From: Campylobacterales bacterium
GTDB lineage: Bacteria; Campylobacterota; Campylobacteria; Campylobacterales; QNZT01
Reading direction: 5' to 3'
NCBI GenBank assembly: GCA_015489185.1
Contig: WGAE01000131.1
Location: 1-7,191 of the forward strand
Length of the DNA stretch: 7,191 nt
Part shown: positions 1 through 7,116 of the stretch, one piece after another
Layout of the letters: each line of letters starts with the position of its first letter
How positions within the stretch are numbered: position 1 is the stretch's first letter
Translations under genes and position numbers: made by a program
The notes under the pieces: generated by a model
Told to the model about the DNA's origin: nothing
What the model saw: only the letters and a program-made list of their open reading frames with translations
Database searches by the model: none

Positions 1-25
1 CTTCATTTCTATATCCAATTTTTTT

Positions 26-29
26 AAGG
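26..29 (+). promoter_or_regulatory. ribosome binding site of the FadL-family gene
   Basis: AAGG follows a run of seven T and sits 6 nt before the ATG at 36. No convincing promoter can be placed in the 35 nt available upstream of the gene. Confidence 0.55.
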
Positions 30-35
30 TCTTTC

Positions 36-1487
36 ATGAAACGTGAACATAGTAAATTGTTATCAACTCTATCTCTTGGCGTCTTAACCACGTCACTATT
101 TGCAACCAACGGTGATTATCTGATCGGACTGGGACCGAAATCGAGAGCAATGGGAGGGACAGGACTTGCCTACTCTCTGGGAGCCGAATCTGCTCTGGTA
201 AACCCCGCACTGATCGAAGGAAAACGTGTTATGTTCGGCGGCAGCCTTTTTATTCCCTCGGTCAAATTCAAAAGCAGTATCGACACGACGGCTATCGGCG
301 GCGGAAACTCCTACCCTTCCTATCAGAAAAGTGATAAACTGGCTTCCGTCATTCCGGAAGTTGCCGTTTCATATCAACTGGATGAAAAAACGGCTATCGG
401 TGTAGGAATGTTCGGTATTGCTGGTATGGGTGTCGATTATCATAAAGATCGTCCTTTTTACGGAAATCCGTTTGCACATCGCAAACCCAGCCCGGTAACA
501 CCGCAAAACGAATATATCGGTACCAAAAACGGAACCAACCAACTGACCACCAATATCCAGCTTATGTCTTTTGCTATTCCCTATGCGAAAAAAATTAACG
601 ACGAAATCCGTATCGGTATCGTTCCCGTGATACAATACGGTTCATTTGCAATGTCATTTAACAGCGGTGCTTATCAACATAACAGCGACGGAAGTTATCA
701 AAATATTAATACCGGCACAGGTGCTTCGGAAGATTTCGGTTTCGGTGCACAATTCGGCTTAAGTTATGCCGTACAACCTTTTGAAGTAAAAAAGGTAAAA
801 GTTAAACATTTATCGTTCGGTCTGGTACTGAAAACACCGGTAAAAATGAAATATGATCATCAACTCTCCGATGCGACAAAAGCGTTCGGTTTAAAAGGTT
901 TTTCCGATAATCTGACACAACCCGGTGAAATCGATATGGGATTTGCCTATAAAATTGCAAAAGACAAAACGGTTTTGCTGGATTATAAATATATTATGTG
1001 GGGATCAGCCGCAGGATATAAAGATTTCGGATGGGAAAATCAAAGCGTTTTTGCCGTCGGTTATGAAAAACTCGGATACAACTGGACATGGAGAGCAGGA
1101 TATAATTATGCAAAAAGTCCTATCAAAGCATTGCCGACAGGTCCGGTATTTGATCAAAACGGCTTTAATTATCGCAATTATAAAAACGCTGTCCTGAACT
1201 ACTTTAATCTGGCGGGATTCCCCGCAATTCCGGAACACCATTTTACGTTCGGCGGCGCCAAACGTCTTAGCCAGCATACTTCACTCGACTTTGCTTTTGT
1301 ATATGCCCCGAAAGTAAAAAAGAGTTTCGATACATCCGCAATGGCACAGGCACAGACGGCAAATATGGCAGGCGGCAAGAATATGCCTCCGGAGGTAGCA
1401 AGAGGATTGGCTCAGGTGCAAAGCGTTTCATCCGTATCACATAACCAGATCTCTTTTACCGTCGGATTGAATATTAAATATTATTAA
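36..1487 (+). CDS. OMPP1/FadL/TodX family outer-membrane transport protein
   Basis: This 483-residue protein is a probable FadL-type 14-stranded outer-membrane beta-barrel. Known members let long-chain fatty acids, aromatics or alkanes diffuse across the outer membrane; the substrate here is unknown. A signal peptide (residues 1-23, probable cleavage after LFA) is followed at once by the family's N-terminal hatch pattern: NGDYLIGLGPKSRAMGGTG (25-43) and an NPA motif (56-58). WRAGYNYAKSPI (352-363) matches the conserved strand with the SP turn. The protein ends in an alternating amphipathic strand (ISFTVGLNIKYY) with a C-terminal aromatic residue, as expected for barrel insertion. Residues 436-470 are rich in Ala, Gln and Met and probably form the loop before the last strand. 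The ATG at 36 is preceded by AAGG (26-29) at 6-nt spacing. Its promoter lies mostly outside the window. It converges on the efflux operon and is more AT-rich than it. The family call is firm; the substrate is not. Confidence 0.93.
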   Translation: MKREHSKLLSTLSLGVLTTSLFATNGDYLIGLGPKSRAMGGTGLAYSLGAESALVNPALIEGKRVMFGGSLFIPSVKFKSSIDTTAIGGGNSYPSYQKSDKLASVIPEVAVSYQLDEKTAIGVGMFGIAGMGVDYHKDRPFYGNPFAHRKPSPVTPQNEYIGTKNGTNQLTTNIQLMSFAIPYAKKINDEIRIGIVPVIQYGSFAMSFNSGAYQHNSDGSYQNINTGTGASEDFGFGAQFGLSYAVQPFEVKKVKVKHLSFGLVLKTPVKMKYDHQLSDATKAFGLKGFSDNLTQPGEIDMGFAYKIAKDKTVLLDYKYIMWGSAAGYKDFGWENQSVFAVGYEKLGYNWTWRAGYNYAKSPIKALPTGPVFDQNGFNYRNYKNAVLNYFNLAGFPAIPEHHFTFGGAKRLSQHTSLDFAFVYAPKVKKSFDTSAMAQAQTANMAGGKNMPPEVARGLAQVQSVSSVSHNQISFTVGLNIKYY

Positions 1488-1502
1488 CACAATGATCAGA
1501 GG

Positions 1503-1526
1503 TATTCCGGTCATTTAACCGGAATA
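1503..1526. terminator. inverted repeat between convergent genes, possible bidirectional terminator
   Basis: TATTCCGG (1503-1510) and CCGGAATA (1519-1526) form a perfect 8-bp stem around an 8-nt loop. The stem lies between the converging FadL-family and methyltransferase genes. One arm includes the last methyltransferase codons, and the stop (1515-1517) lies in the loop. Neither side has a clear run of T, so it is not a textbook Rho-independent terminator. Its position and symmetry still fit a stop or transcript-end structure serving both directions. Confidence 0.4.
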
Positions 1527-2111
1527 TCCGTTATTCAAACATTTACGTGCCGCGATCGAGGCTTTTTTCATACGATATTTTTCGTATGCTTCGTTCCAGA
1601 ATTCACGATACTCGAGTATCTCAAACCCCTGCGCAAAAATCTCCGGCAACTCCCCGCTTTGAAGCAGATAGTCGGGGTTGGAATCTCTCTTTTCATTTTG
1701 CGGATCCGCCATATAGGTCTCGACAATCATAATACCACCCGTTTTCAAAGCCGCTTTTGCCCGCTCGATCAAATCACGGTCCAGATAGTTGGTTTTGACG
1801 ATCAAGTCGTAATACGCCCGCGGCAGAGTGTATGTGTCCAGATCGGCTTCGATCAACTGCACACGCTTCTTATCCACATATTCCGATAACTTCTCCAGTG
1901 CCACGGAAGCGATATCCACCGCATCGACTTCAAACCCCTTTTCACTCAGAAAGCGCGTATGCCGCCCTCCTCCGCACGCCAGATCAAGCGCCCGTTTTCC
2001 CGGCGCTTCATGAAACCACCGCTCTACTGTGGGCGAAGGCGGACGCAATGCGAGCAAATCCGGCATCTCACTGAATTTTCGATTCCACTTGATACGATCT
2101 TTTTGGGACAT
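1515..2111 (-). CDS. class I SAM-dependent methyltransferase, TehB-like / Methyltransf_25 type
   Basis: This is a 198-residue soluble, probably cytoplasmic protein with a Rossmann-type methyltransferase fold. Motif I is ALDLACGGGRHTRFLSEKG (41-59), whose glycine-rich loop binds S-adenosylmethionine. D66 at the end of the second strand (VDAVD) is the likely ribose-binding acid. EADLDTY (88-94) is the adenine-side segment, YDLIVKTNYL (101-110) is motif IV, and GGIMIVETY (125-133) is the next strand. The N-terminal KWNRKF and the NPDYLLQSGEL stretch (145-155) resemble small TehB-like methyltransferases, some of which methylate tellurite, selenite or thiol compounds. The substrate here cannot be read. 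The frame stays open for 62 more codons upstream, but those overlap the TolC gene and have no methyltransferase character. The ATG at 2111 has AAAGGA at 6-nt spacing and begins at the family's usual N-terminus. It follows the TolC stop by 16 nt as the last gene of the operon. Confidence 0.9.
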   Translation of the reverse strand: MSQKDRIKWNRKFSEMPDLLALRPPSPTVERWFHEAPGKRALDLACGGGRHTRFLSEKGFEVDAVDIASVALEKLSEYVDKKRVQLIEADLDTYTLPRAYYDLIVKTNYLDRDLIERAKAALKTGGIMIVETYMADPQNEKRDSNPDYLLQSGELPEIFAQGFEILEYREFWNEAYEKYRMKKASIAARKCLNNGYSG

Positions 2112-2117
2112 CGATTT

Positions 2118-2123
2118 TCCTTT
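2118..2123 (-). promoter_or_regulatory. ribosome binding site that decides the methyltransferase start
   Basis: On the - strand this is AAAGGA, 6 nt before the ATG at 2111, in the 16-nt gap after the TolC stop. It supports the 198-residue protein over a longer version that would extend into the TolC gene. Confidence 0.7.
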
Positions 2124-2127
2124 GTCT

Positions 2128-3300
2128 TCAATGTTTAAGCGCAAAAAAGAGTGCCAGTTTTTCAAGCAATATATTCTTTTGCTGGATCTTTTGTTCGAGT
2201 CGCTGGATCTTGAGTGCGTTTTCAAGTGAGGCGACGTCGTATGCGGTTTTTGTACCGGCGGCATATTCGCGTTTTGTGAAGCGGTAGAGCACGTCATAGC
2301 GCTTGATCATCCTTTTGGAGACGGCGATCTTCTTTTCATGTGTATGGATTGCGGCAATATGTTTGTCATACTCCGCTTCCAGCTCTTTTTTGCGATCCGC
2401 TTCGGCGATTTTGCTGCTCAGATAAGCGAGCTTGTTCGCTTCGATATCCTTTTTGGTGTTGATATCCAGCGGCATTGAGAACTGCACACCGTAGCCGTAC
2501 TCATCGCCGTCATAATTTTGAAAATCACCGCGAAAACGGCTGTAACCGTAGCTGCCGCTGACACTTACTTTCGGCAGGTAGGAGGCGCGCACGGTTTTGT
2601 ATTTTGCCAGGTCAACGGCGACCTCTTTTTTCAGGCGCAACATCTCCAGATTGCGTCGCAGATAATCCTCTTTGTCGACCAGCGGAATTTCGGGAAGTGT
2701 CAGGGCATCCAGACGCTTTGTGCCGTAAAGTTTTCGCAACTCATACCGCTCTGTTTCAAGTGCGTTTTCGAATGTAATCACACTCTGCTCCGCTTCGTCC
2801 ACCTGCAACATCACGCGACTCAGTTCACTGATATCCGCCTCTCCCGCTTCGTAGCGCTCCTTGACCACATCGGCGTCGATTTCACGGTTTTTCAGACGCA
2901 GTTTTGCCTGTTTGAGTTTGAGCCTGTCCCGATCGATCTGCACTTTGAGAGTATAGAGCTTTTGCAACTGCGCCGCCTCTTCAATATCGATTCCAAGCGC
3001 CTGCGCCTCTCCAAGCGCTTTGGCGTAATCGATCGCATACCAGATTCCGCCGCTTCTGAAGATATCCTGTCGCATCGAGAGGGTTGCTTTTGTGCTCGTC
3101 CCGTCGAAGTTTCCGGCATTGACCGTACGCTGCCATGAAGCGTTCAGCTGGATCGGTGAAATCCAGCTGTTTTTGAGTTTGAGCGTCTCATCGTGCTGTT
3201 TTTTGCGCTTCAGATCAAACAGTTTCTGTTTTTCGACACTCAGCGGCGACTGCGCCAGCAGCGGTACCACAACCAGACAAACCAGAAACAAAGCCTTCAT
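2128..3300 (-). CDS. TolC family outer-membrane efflux channel protein
   Basis: This 390-residue protein is the outer-membrane exit duct of the tripartite pump. It would form a trimeric beta-barrel with a long periplasmic alpha-helical tunnel. Residues 1-17 form a signal peptide (hydrophobic core LFLVCLVVVPLL, likely cut after Ala16). No lipobox cysteine is present, so it is probably not lipid-anchored. Two family repeats are visible. The first is a long charged helix leading to KERYEAGEADISEL (147-160); the second is FTKREYAAGTKTAYDVASLE (341-360). Both match the conserved helix-turn with a Y-x-A-G core. YLPKVSVSGSYGYSR (241-255) is the strand that opens the second repeat. It is somewhat shorter than typical TolC proteins (about 420-490 residues), with little sequence between the signal peptide and the first strands. 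The start is 4 nt after the adaptor stop, with AAGGAG 7 nt upstream. The adaptor and permease just upstream are its natural partners. Confidence 0.92.
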   Translation of the reverse strand: MKALFLVCLVVVPLLAQSPLSVEKQKLFDLKRKKQHDETLKLKNSWISPIQLNASWQRTVNAGNFDGTSTKATLSMRQDIFRSGGIWYAIDYAKALGEAQALGIDIEEAAQLQKLYTLKVQIDRDRLKLKQAKLRLKNREIDADVVKERYEAGEADISELSRVMLQVDEAEQSVITFENALETERYELRKLYGTKRLDALTLPEIPLVDKEDYLRRNLEMLRLKKEVAVDLAKYKTVRASYLPKVSVSGSYGYSRFRGDFQNYDGDEYGYGVQFSMPLDINTKKDIEANKLAYLSSKIAEADRKKELEAEYDKHIAAIHTHEKKIAVSKRMIKRYDVLYRFTKREYAAGTKTAYDVASLENALKIQRLEQKIQQKNILLEKLALFFALKH

Positions 3301-3304
3301 GAAA

Positions 3305-4018
3305 TCACTCCTTGATCGTTACGGTAACCAGTTTGCCAAACGGTGCCGTACCCTTACGCACCAACTCGACCCGATAGGAGGAGATATAGGTATCATCCGT
3401 CGTCTTCGCCGCCTTGTCGATCACATAGCCGTGATCCGCCTTGCCGTCGATCAAAATCTTCTTATGCTCCAGTCCCGCCCTGTCTTCGGCGCTCAGAAAA
3501 AGCACCAGCCTGCTGCCGCTAAGATCTTCCACATCCATCAGCTTCATGCCCGGTGCGACGTATGCCCCCTGCCGTACATAGAGTTTTTTCAGATACCGCC
3601 CGTGCAACGTTATCTCTTTTTTGGCGATCATATCCTCCAGCGTCGCGATCTGATTGCGCAGATCGGTGCGCTGTATCTTCAACCCCAGCAGTTCGTTTTG
3701 ATAGCGCTCTTTCGTAAAGGCGCTCTGTCCCTTGAGGTTTTTGATCCTCGCGTACTGGCGCGCCTTGATACGAATCTGCTCCGAGAGCAGCTTCTCTTTG
3801 GCACGGTCGTTCGCCAGCTTTTGCGATTCAAGCGCATGGTCGATCACCAGTACCGTTTTATCGACCGTTTTGAGTTCGTCATGCTGATCGAGTTTGACAA
3901 TTATACCGCCGTACTGCGCAGAGATCGTCACCTTTTCAAGCGGTTCGACTCTCGCTTTATATTCCCCTGCTAAAAGCGGAAACGTTAAAATGAAAAAAAG
4001 CAGATAGAAAGAGTTCAT
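3305..4018 (-). CDS. short RND periplasmic adaptor subunit (HlyD/AcrA-type membrane fusion protein)
   Basis: This 237-residue protein would bridge the RND permease and the TolC channel in the periplasm. The N-terminus (FYLLFFILTFPLLAG) is a signal peptide without a lipobox cysteine. The architecture can be followed: first lipoyl half-motif about 28-60 (EPLEKVTISAQYGGIIVKLD), a charged alpha-helical coiled-coil hairpin about 62-134, second lipoyl half about 137-163 (LKKLYVRQGAYVAPGMKLMD), and a beta-barrel-like segment about 168-237 ending in PFGKLVTVTIKE. Family adaptors are usually 350-400 residues, so the C-terminal membrane-proximal domain seems to be missing altogether. The reading frame is otherwise clean and closes at a natural junction with the next gene, so this looks like a compact form and not a broken gene. 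Its ATG overlaps the permease stop (ATGA, 4015-4018) and has GGAG at 8-nt spacing, which points to translational coupling. Confidence 0.88.
   Translation of the reverse strand: MNSFYLLFFILTFPLLAGEYKARVEPLEKVTISAQYGGIIVKLDQHDELKTVDKTVLVIDHALESQKLANDRAKEKLLSEQIRIKARQYARIKNLKGQSAFTKERYQNELLGLKIQRTDLRNQIATLEDMIAKKEITLHGRYLKKLYVRQGAYVAPGMKLMDVEDLSGSRLVLFLSAEDRAGLEHKKILIDGKADHGYVIDKAAKTTDDTYISSYRVELVRKGTAPFGKLVTVTIKE
3308..3313 (-). promoter_or_regulatory. ribosome binding site of the TolC gene, inside the adaptor gene
   Basis: On the - strand this is a perfect AAGGAG, 7 nt before the TolC ATG at 3300. The six bases are also the last two sense codons (Lys-Glu) of the adaptor, immediately before its TGA stop. 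Ribosomes finishing the adaptor would cover the site, so the two proteins are probably made in a coupled way. Confidence 0.8.
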
Positions 4019-7000
4019 GAAGCATTCTCCGGAGGTTTGATTTTATTGACAACGGCATAAAGCGCCGGCAGATAGATGAGATTGAGCACCGTACCCCACA
4101 GCAACCCGAATCCCAGCGAAATTGCGATCGGCTGCAGAATCACCGCCTGCCCGGTCGCGTAGAAGATCAGTGTAAAGAGTCCCAGAAAGGTTGTGATCGA
4201 GGTGATGAGAATGGGGCGAAGGCGCAGTTTGGCACGCTCGTAAAAGGTATCGGGGTCGCGTGTGCCGTGCAGAAAATCGAGCATAATGATCCCGTCGTTG
4301 ACCACAACTCCCGCAAGTCCGAGCAACCCGATAACCGAAGGCATAGACAGATTGACCCCCATAAAAAGATGCCCCGCCAGCGCACCCAGCATCGAAAAGG
4401 GAATGACCGACATCACCATCAGCGCGTAACGGATACGCGGAAAGATAAAAAGCAGCGTGATCAAAATCAAAAAGAGTGCAATCACCACCGCGCGCTGCAT
4501 GTCGTTTTTGAGTTGCTGGTTCTTTTCGTTTTCACCGAGCAGATCGACCGTCACACCCTCTTTGCGAATTTTGGCGATCAGCGGTTCGAGACGATCGAGC
4601 ACCTCCACGGCGGTTGTTTTCCCTTTGTCGATATTGGCAAAGACGGTTTTGACCACTTTCCCGTCGCGCTTTTCGATCTTTTCGTAATCACGCCGTTTTT
4701 CAATATCGACCACATCCCCAAGACGCACCCGCGCTCCCGTCGCCGTTGTAAATTCAAACGCCGTCAGCGTCGCCACGTCATCCTTGCGCAGCGCTCTGGT
4801 TTTGATCTCCATCACGCCGGTCGGACCGAAGGTCATCGCTTTACGGTTATCCAGAAAGTAGCCTGACAACGCCGCCGCAATCGCCCCCTCCGTCAACCCC
4901 AGCCGCTCGCCGTAGTCGTTGATGTGCAGTTTATATTCGCTCTTGCCGTACTGTACGTTATCCGAAACATCCTTCACCCCGTCGATACGGCTCAGATTCT
5001 CTTCCAAAGAGAGTAGCGCTTTTTTGATCTTTTCATGATCGCGTCCGCTCAGATTGATCTGAATATCGCTGCGGATCAATCCCGGTTTCTCTTCCCTAAC
5101 CCCCAGTTCCAAAAGCCCATAACGCTCTTTCATCGGGGTGATCGCTTTGTTCAGTCGTTTGGCAAGATCGTAGGTATGTACCTCCCGGATAAAATCGGGA
5201 TTGTTGAAATCAAACGTAAAGTTTAGAATCGGATTGATATAGGCGTTGATGAAACTTTGCGGCTTCATGTCGTAAAGTTCGAGCGTGATGTAGAACATAT
5301 TGTCGCCCTTTTCATTCTCTCCGGAGAGCGATCTGCGTGAACCGACCACCGTCGATGTCGCTTTGATCGCATACGCTTTTCGGTGTGCATTCAGATAGTT
5401 TTCGATCTCGCGGGCAATACGCTGCGTCTCTTCGATACGGGTATCGACCGGCATTTTACCGGTCACGTAGAGATAGTTGCCGTCGAAACTGGGGAAAAAG
5501 ACGAAGTGAAGCTTTTTGAGCGTCAGCACCGTCAAAAAAGGGACAACGACCAAAAAGGCGATCAAAAAGAGATATTTGTAACGAATCATCGTACGCAAAA
5601 ACTTTGCGTAGAGTTCCTGAAACGGTCGCCAGTCGACCATATTGCGCTGCTTTTTCAAAAACTCCATCGCATGCAGCGGCAAAAAGAAGAAGCTCTCCAG
5701 AAGCGATCCGAGCAAAATCATGATCACCGCAATCGGAATCAGGATAATAAAGTTTTTGATCTCACCGCTCATCATAAAAAGCGGCAAAAAGGCGGCGATC
5801 GTCGTCAGTGTCGCCAGCGATACGGGCAAAATCATCTCCCGCACACCCTCGATGACCGCCTCTTTTTTGGGCATCCCGGCATTGATATAGCGCTGAATAT
5901 TCTCCGCTACGACAATCGCGTCATCAACGACAATACCGATGACGATCAACCCTCCCAGCAACGAGATGATATTGATCGAATAGCCGGTATAGTAGATAAA
6001 GATCAACCCGATCGCAAACGCAAGCGGAATCCCCATCGTCACAATCGCGGCAATGCGGAAATTGATCAGCAGCGCCATCGATAAAAAGACCAGTATCAAA
6101 CCGAACATCAGATTGGAGATGACGATATTAAGACGATCCTCAACCGGTTTGGAGGTATCCTGGTAAAAATCGAAGTAGATATCGGGATAGCGTTTTTGCA
6201 GTTTCGTTTTTGCAATCTCGCGCAACTTTTTGGCAAGTGCGATCGCGTTTCCCTCGACCCCTTTGGAGATGACCAGCGTGATATTGGGACGTCCGTTGTA
6301 AGTCGACAGCGTTTTATCCTGCGGATAGGTGATCTTCACCTGCGCAATATCGCCCAGCCGCACCGTTTTCTTACCGATACGCACCAGCGTCGCCGCCCAC
6401 TTTTTCGCATCCGCTTTTCCCTGAGACGTGGAGAGGAAAATATAGTTGCCGCTCTGTTTGATATCACCCACCGGGTAGATATAGGAGAGTGCACGTACCG
6501 CTTCCGCGGCGCGTGCCGGATCGAGACCGTAGGCTTTGATCGCTTCGGTATCGAGCCTCACCGAGACTTCACGGTCGGCATCGCCGTAAATCTTCACTTC
6601 ACTGATATACGGCTGGCGCGCGATGTAAGACTTGATCTCTTTTGCCGCTTCGATCAACTCCCCTTTGGAAAGTTTGTCACTGGAAAGAGAGAGGGAAACC
6701 AGCGGACGGGTATGGACGATCAACTCCGCGACCGGTTCGATCATATCGGGCGGAAAATATTGTCTGGCGCGTGCGATCGCATCTTTGGCTTTGTTGAGCG
6801 CATCGATCTTGTCCGCACTTTCGGTCAAAGAGAGAACGATAATGAACGACCCGGGACGAATCACCGTCTCTATCCGGTCAATACCGCTGATACTCCCAAG
6901 TTCATCTTCGATATCCGCAACGACCATTTTATCAAGCGTTTCGGCACTGGTTCCCGGATAGCCGCCGCTGATGACAATCTTGTCAAGTGCGATTTCAGGG

Positions 7001-7113
7001 AAAAGCTCTTTGGGAATCTTCTCATAAGCATGATACCCCAAAAAGAGCACAAACAAAAGCAACATATAATTGAGTCGCTTGTTTTCAATAAAGTACTTGA
7101 TCAGCCGTATCAT
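4015..7113 (-). CDS. RND (AcrB/MMPL superfamily) efflux permease subunit
   Basis: This 1032-residue inner-membrane protein is a full-length proton-driven RND transporter. Numbering below starts at the ATG at 7113. One transmembrane helix (about 13-31) is followed by a large periplasmic domain (PGTSAET near 53-59). Helices 2-6 lie at about 334-480, helix 7 at about 510-531, a second periplasmic domain follows, and helices 8-12 lie at about 873-1021. This is the internal duplication typical of the family. TM4 carries GIVVDDAIVVAEN (393-405), with the proton-relay pair D397-D398. TM10 reads GLAGVVVNDGIIMLDF (932-947), with Asn939 where AcrB has its relay lysine. RLRPILITS (964-972) is the conserved start of TM11. 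A GTG directly precedes the ATG and could be the start instead (7116); AAGGA is 6 nt from the GTG and 9 nt from the ATG. It is the first gene of the operon in the window. The substrate is undetermined; the HAE-like layout makes heavy-metal (CusA-type) export less likely. Confidence 0.95.
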   Translation of the reverse strand: MIRLIKYFIENKRLNYMLLLFVLFLGYHAYEKIPKELFPEIALDKIVISGGYPGTSAETLDKMVVADIEDELGSISGIDRIETVIRPGSFIIVLSLTESADKIDALNKAKDAIARARQYFPPDMIEPVAELIVHTRPLVSLSLSSDKLSKGELIEAAKEIKSYIARQPYISEVKIYGDADREVSVRLDTEAIKAYGLDPARAAEAVRALSYIYPVGDIKQSGNYIFLSTSQGKADAKKWAATLVRIGKKTVRLGDIAQVKITYPQDKTLSTYNGRPNITLVISKGVEGNAIALAKKLREIAKTKLQKRYPDIYFDFYQDTSKPVEDRLNIVISNLMFGLILVFLSMALLINFRIAAIVTMGIPLAFAIGLIFIYYTGYSINIISLLGGLIVIGIVVDDAIVVAENIQRYINAGMPKKEAVIEGVREMILPVSLATLTTIAAFLPLFMMSGEIKNFIILIPIAVIMILLGSLLESFFFLPLHAMEFLKKQRNMVDWRPFQELYAKFLRTMIRYKYLFLIAFLVVVPFLTVLTLKKLHFVFFPSFDGNYLYVTGKMPVDTRIEETQRIAREIENYLNAHRKAYAIKATSTVVGSRRSLSGENEKGDNMFYITLELYDMKPQSFINAYINPILNFTFDFNNPDFIREVHTYDLAKRLNKAITPMKERYGLLELGVREEKPGLIRSDIQINLSGRDHEKIKKALLSLEENLSRIDGVKDVSDNVQYGKSEYKLHINDYGERLGLTEGAIAAALSGYFLDNRKAMTFGPTGVMEIKTRALRKDDVATLTAFEFTTATGARVRLGDVVDIEKRRDYEKIEKRDGKVVKTVFANIDKGKTTAVEVLDRLEPLIAKIRKEGVTVDLLGENEKNQQLKNDMQRAVVIALFLILITLLFIFPRIRYALMVMSVIPFSMLGALAGHLFMGVNLSMPSVIGLLGLAGVVVNDGIIMLDFLHGTRDPDTFYERAKLRLRPILITSITTFLGLFTLIFYATGQAVILQPIAISLGFGLLWGTVLNLIYLPALYAVVNKIKPPENAS
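4027..4030 (-). promoter_or_regulatory. ribosome binding site of the adaptor gene, inside the permease gene
   Basis: On the - strand this reads GGAG (within CCTCCGGAGAA), 8 nt before the adaptor ATG at 4018. It lies in the last codons of the permease gene, whose TGA overlaps the adaptor ATG. Confidence 0.65.
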
Positions 7114-7116
7114 CAC

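Noticed and set aside
10..15. TATATC as a -10 box for the FadL-family gene
   Set aside because: It lies only about 20 nt from the start codon, the -35 region would fall outside the window, and such AT-rich hexamers are common by chance.
2112..2297. N-terminal extension of 62 codons on the methyltransferase
   Set aside because: These codons lie almost wholly inside the TolC gene in another frame and read as Ser/Thr/Lys-rich non-domain sequence. The downstream ATG has a good ribosome binding site and the expected N-terminus.
2518..3138. Open frame of 206 codons on the + strand
   Set aside because: It is antisense to the TolC gene, with no signal, domain or ribosome binding site.
3092..3973. 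Open frame of 293 codons on the + strand across the TolC and adaptor genes
   Set aside because: It spans two well-supported genes on the other strand and shows no domain or start signal of its own.
4267..4866. Open frame of 199 codons on the + strand
   Set aside because: It is antisense to the second half of the permease, with His/Gln/Arg-rich composition typical of a shadow frame.
5383..6084. Open frame of 233 codons on the + strand
   Set aside because: It is antisense to permease transmembrane helices, and its Lys/Arg/His/Gln/Asp-rich product is the complement of hydrophobic codons.
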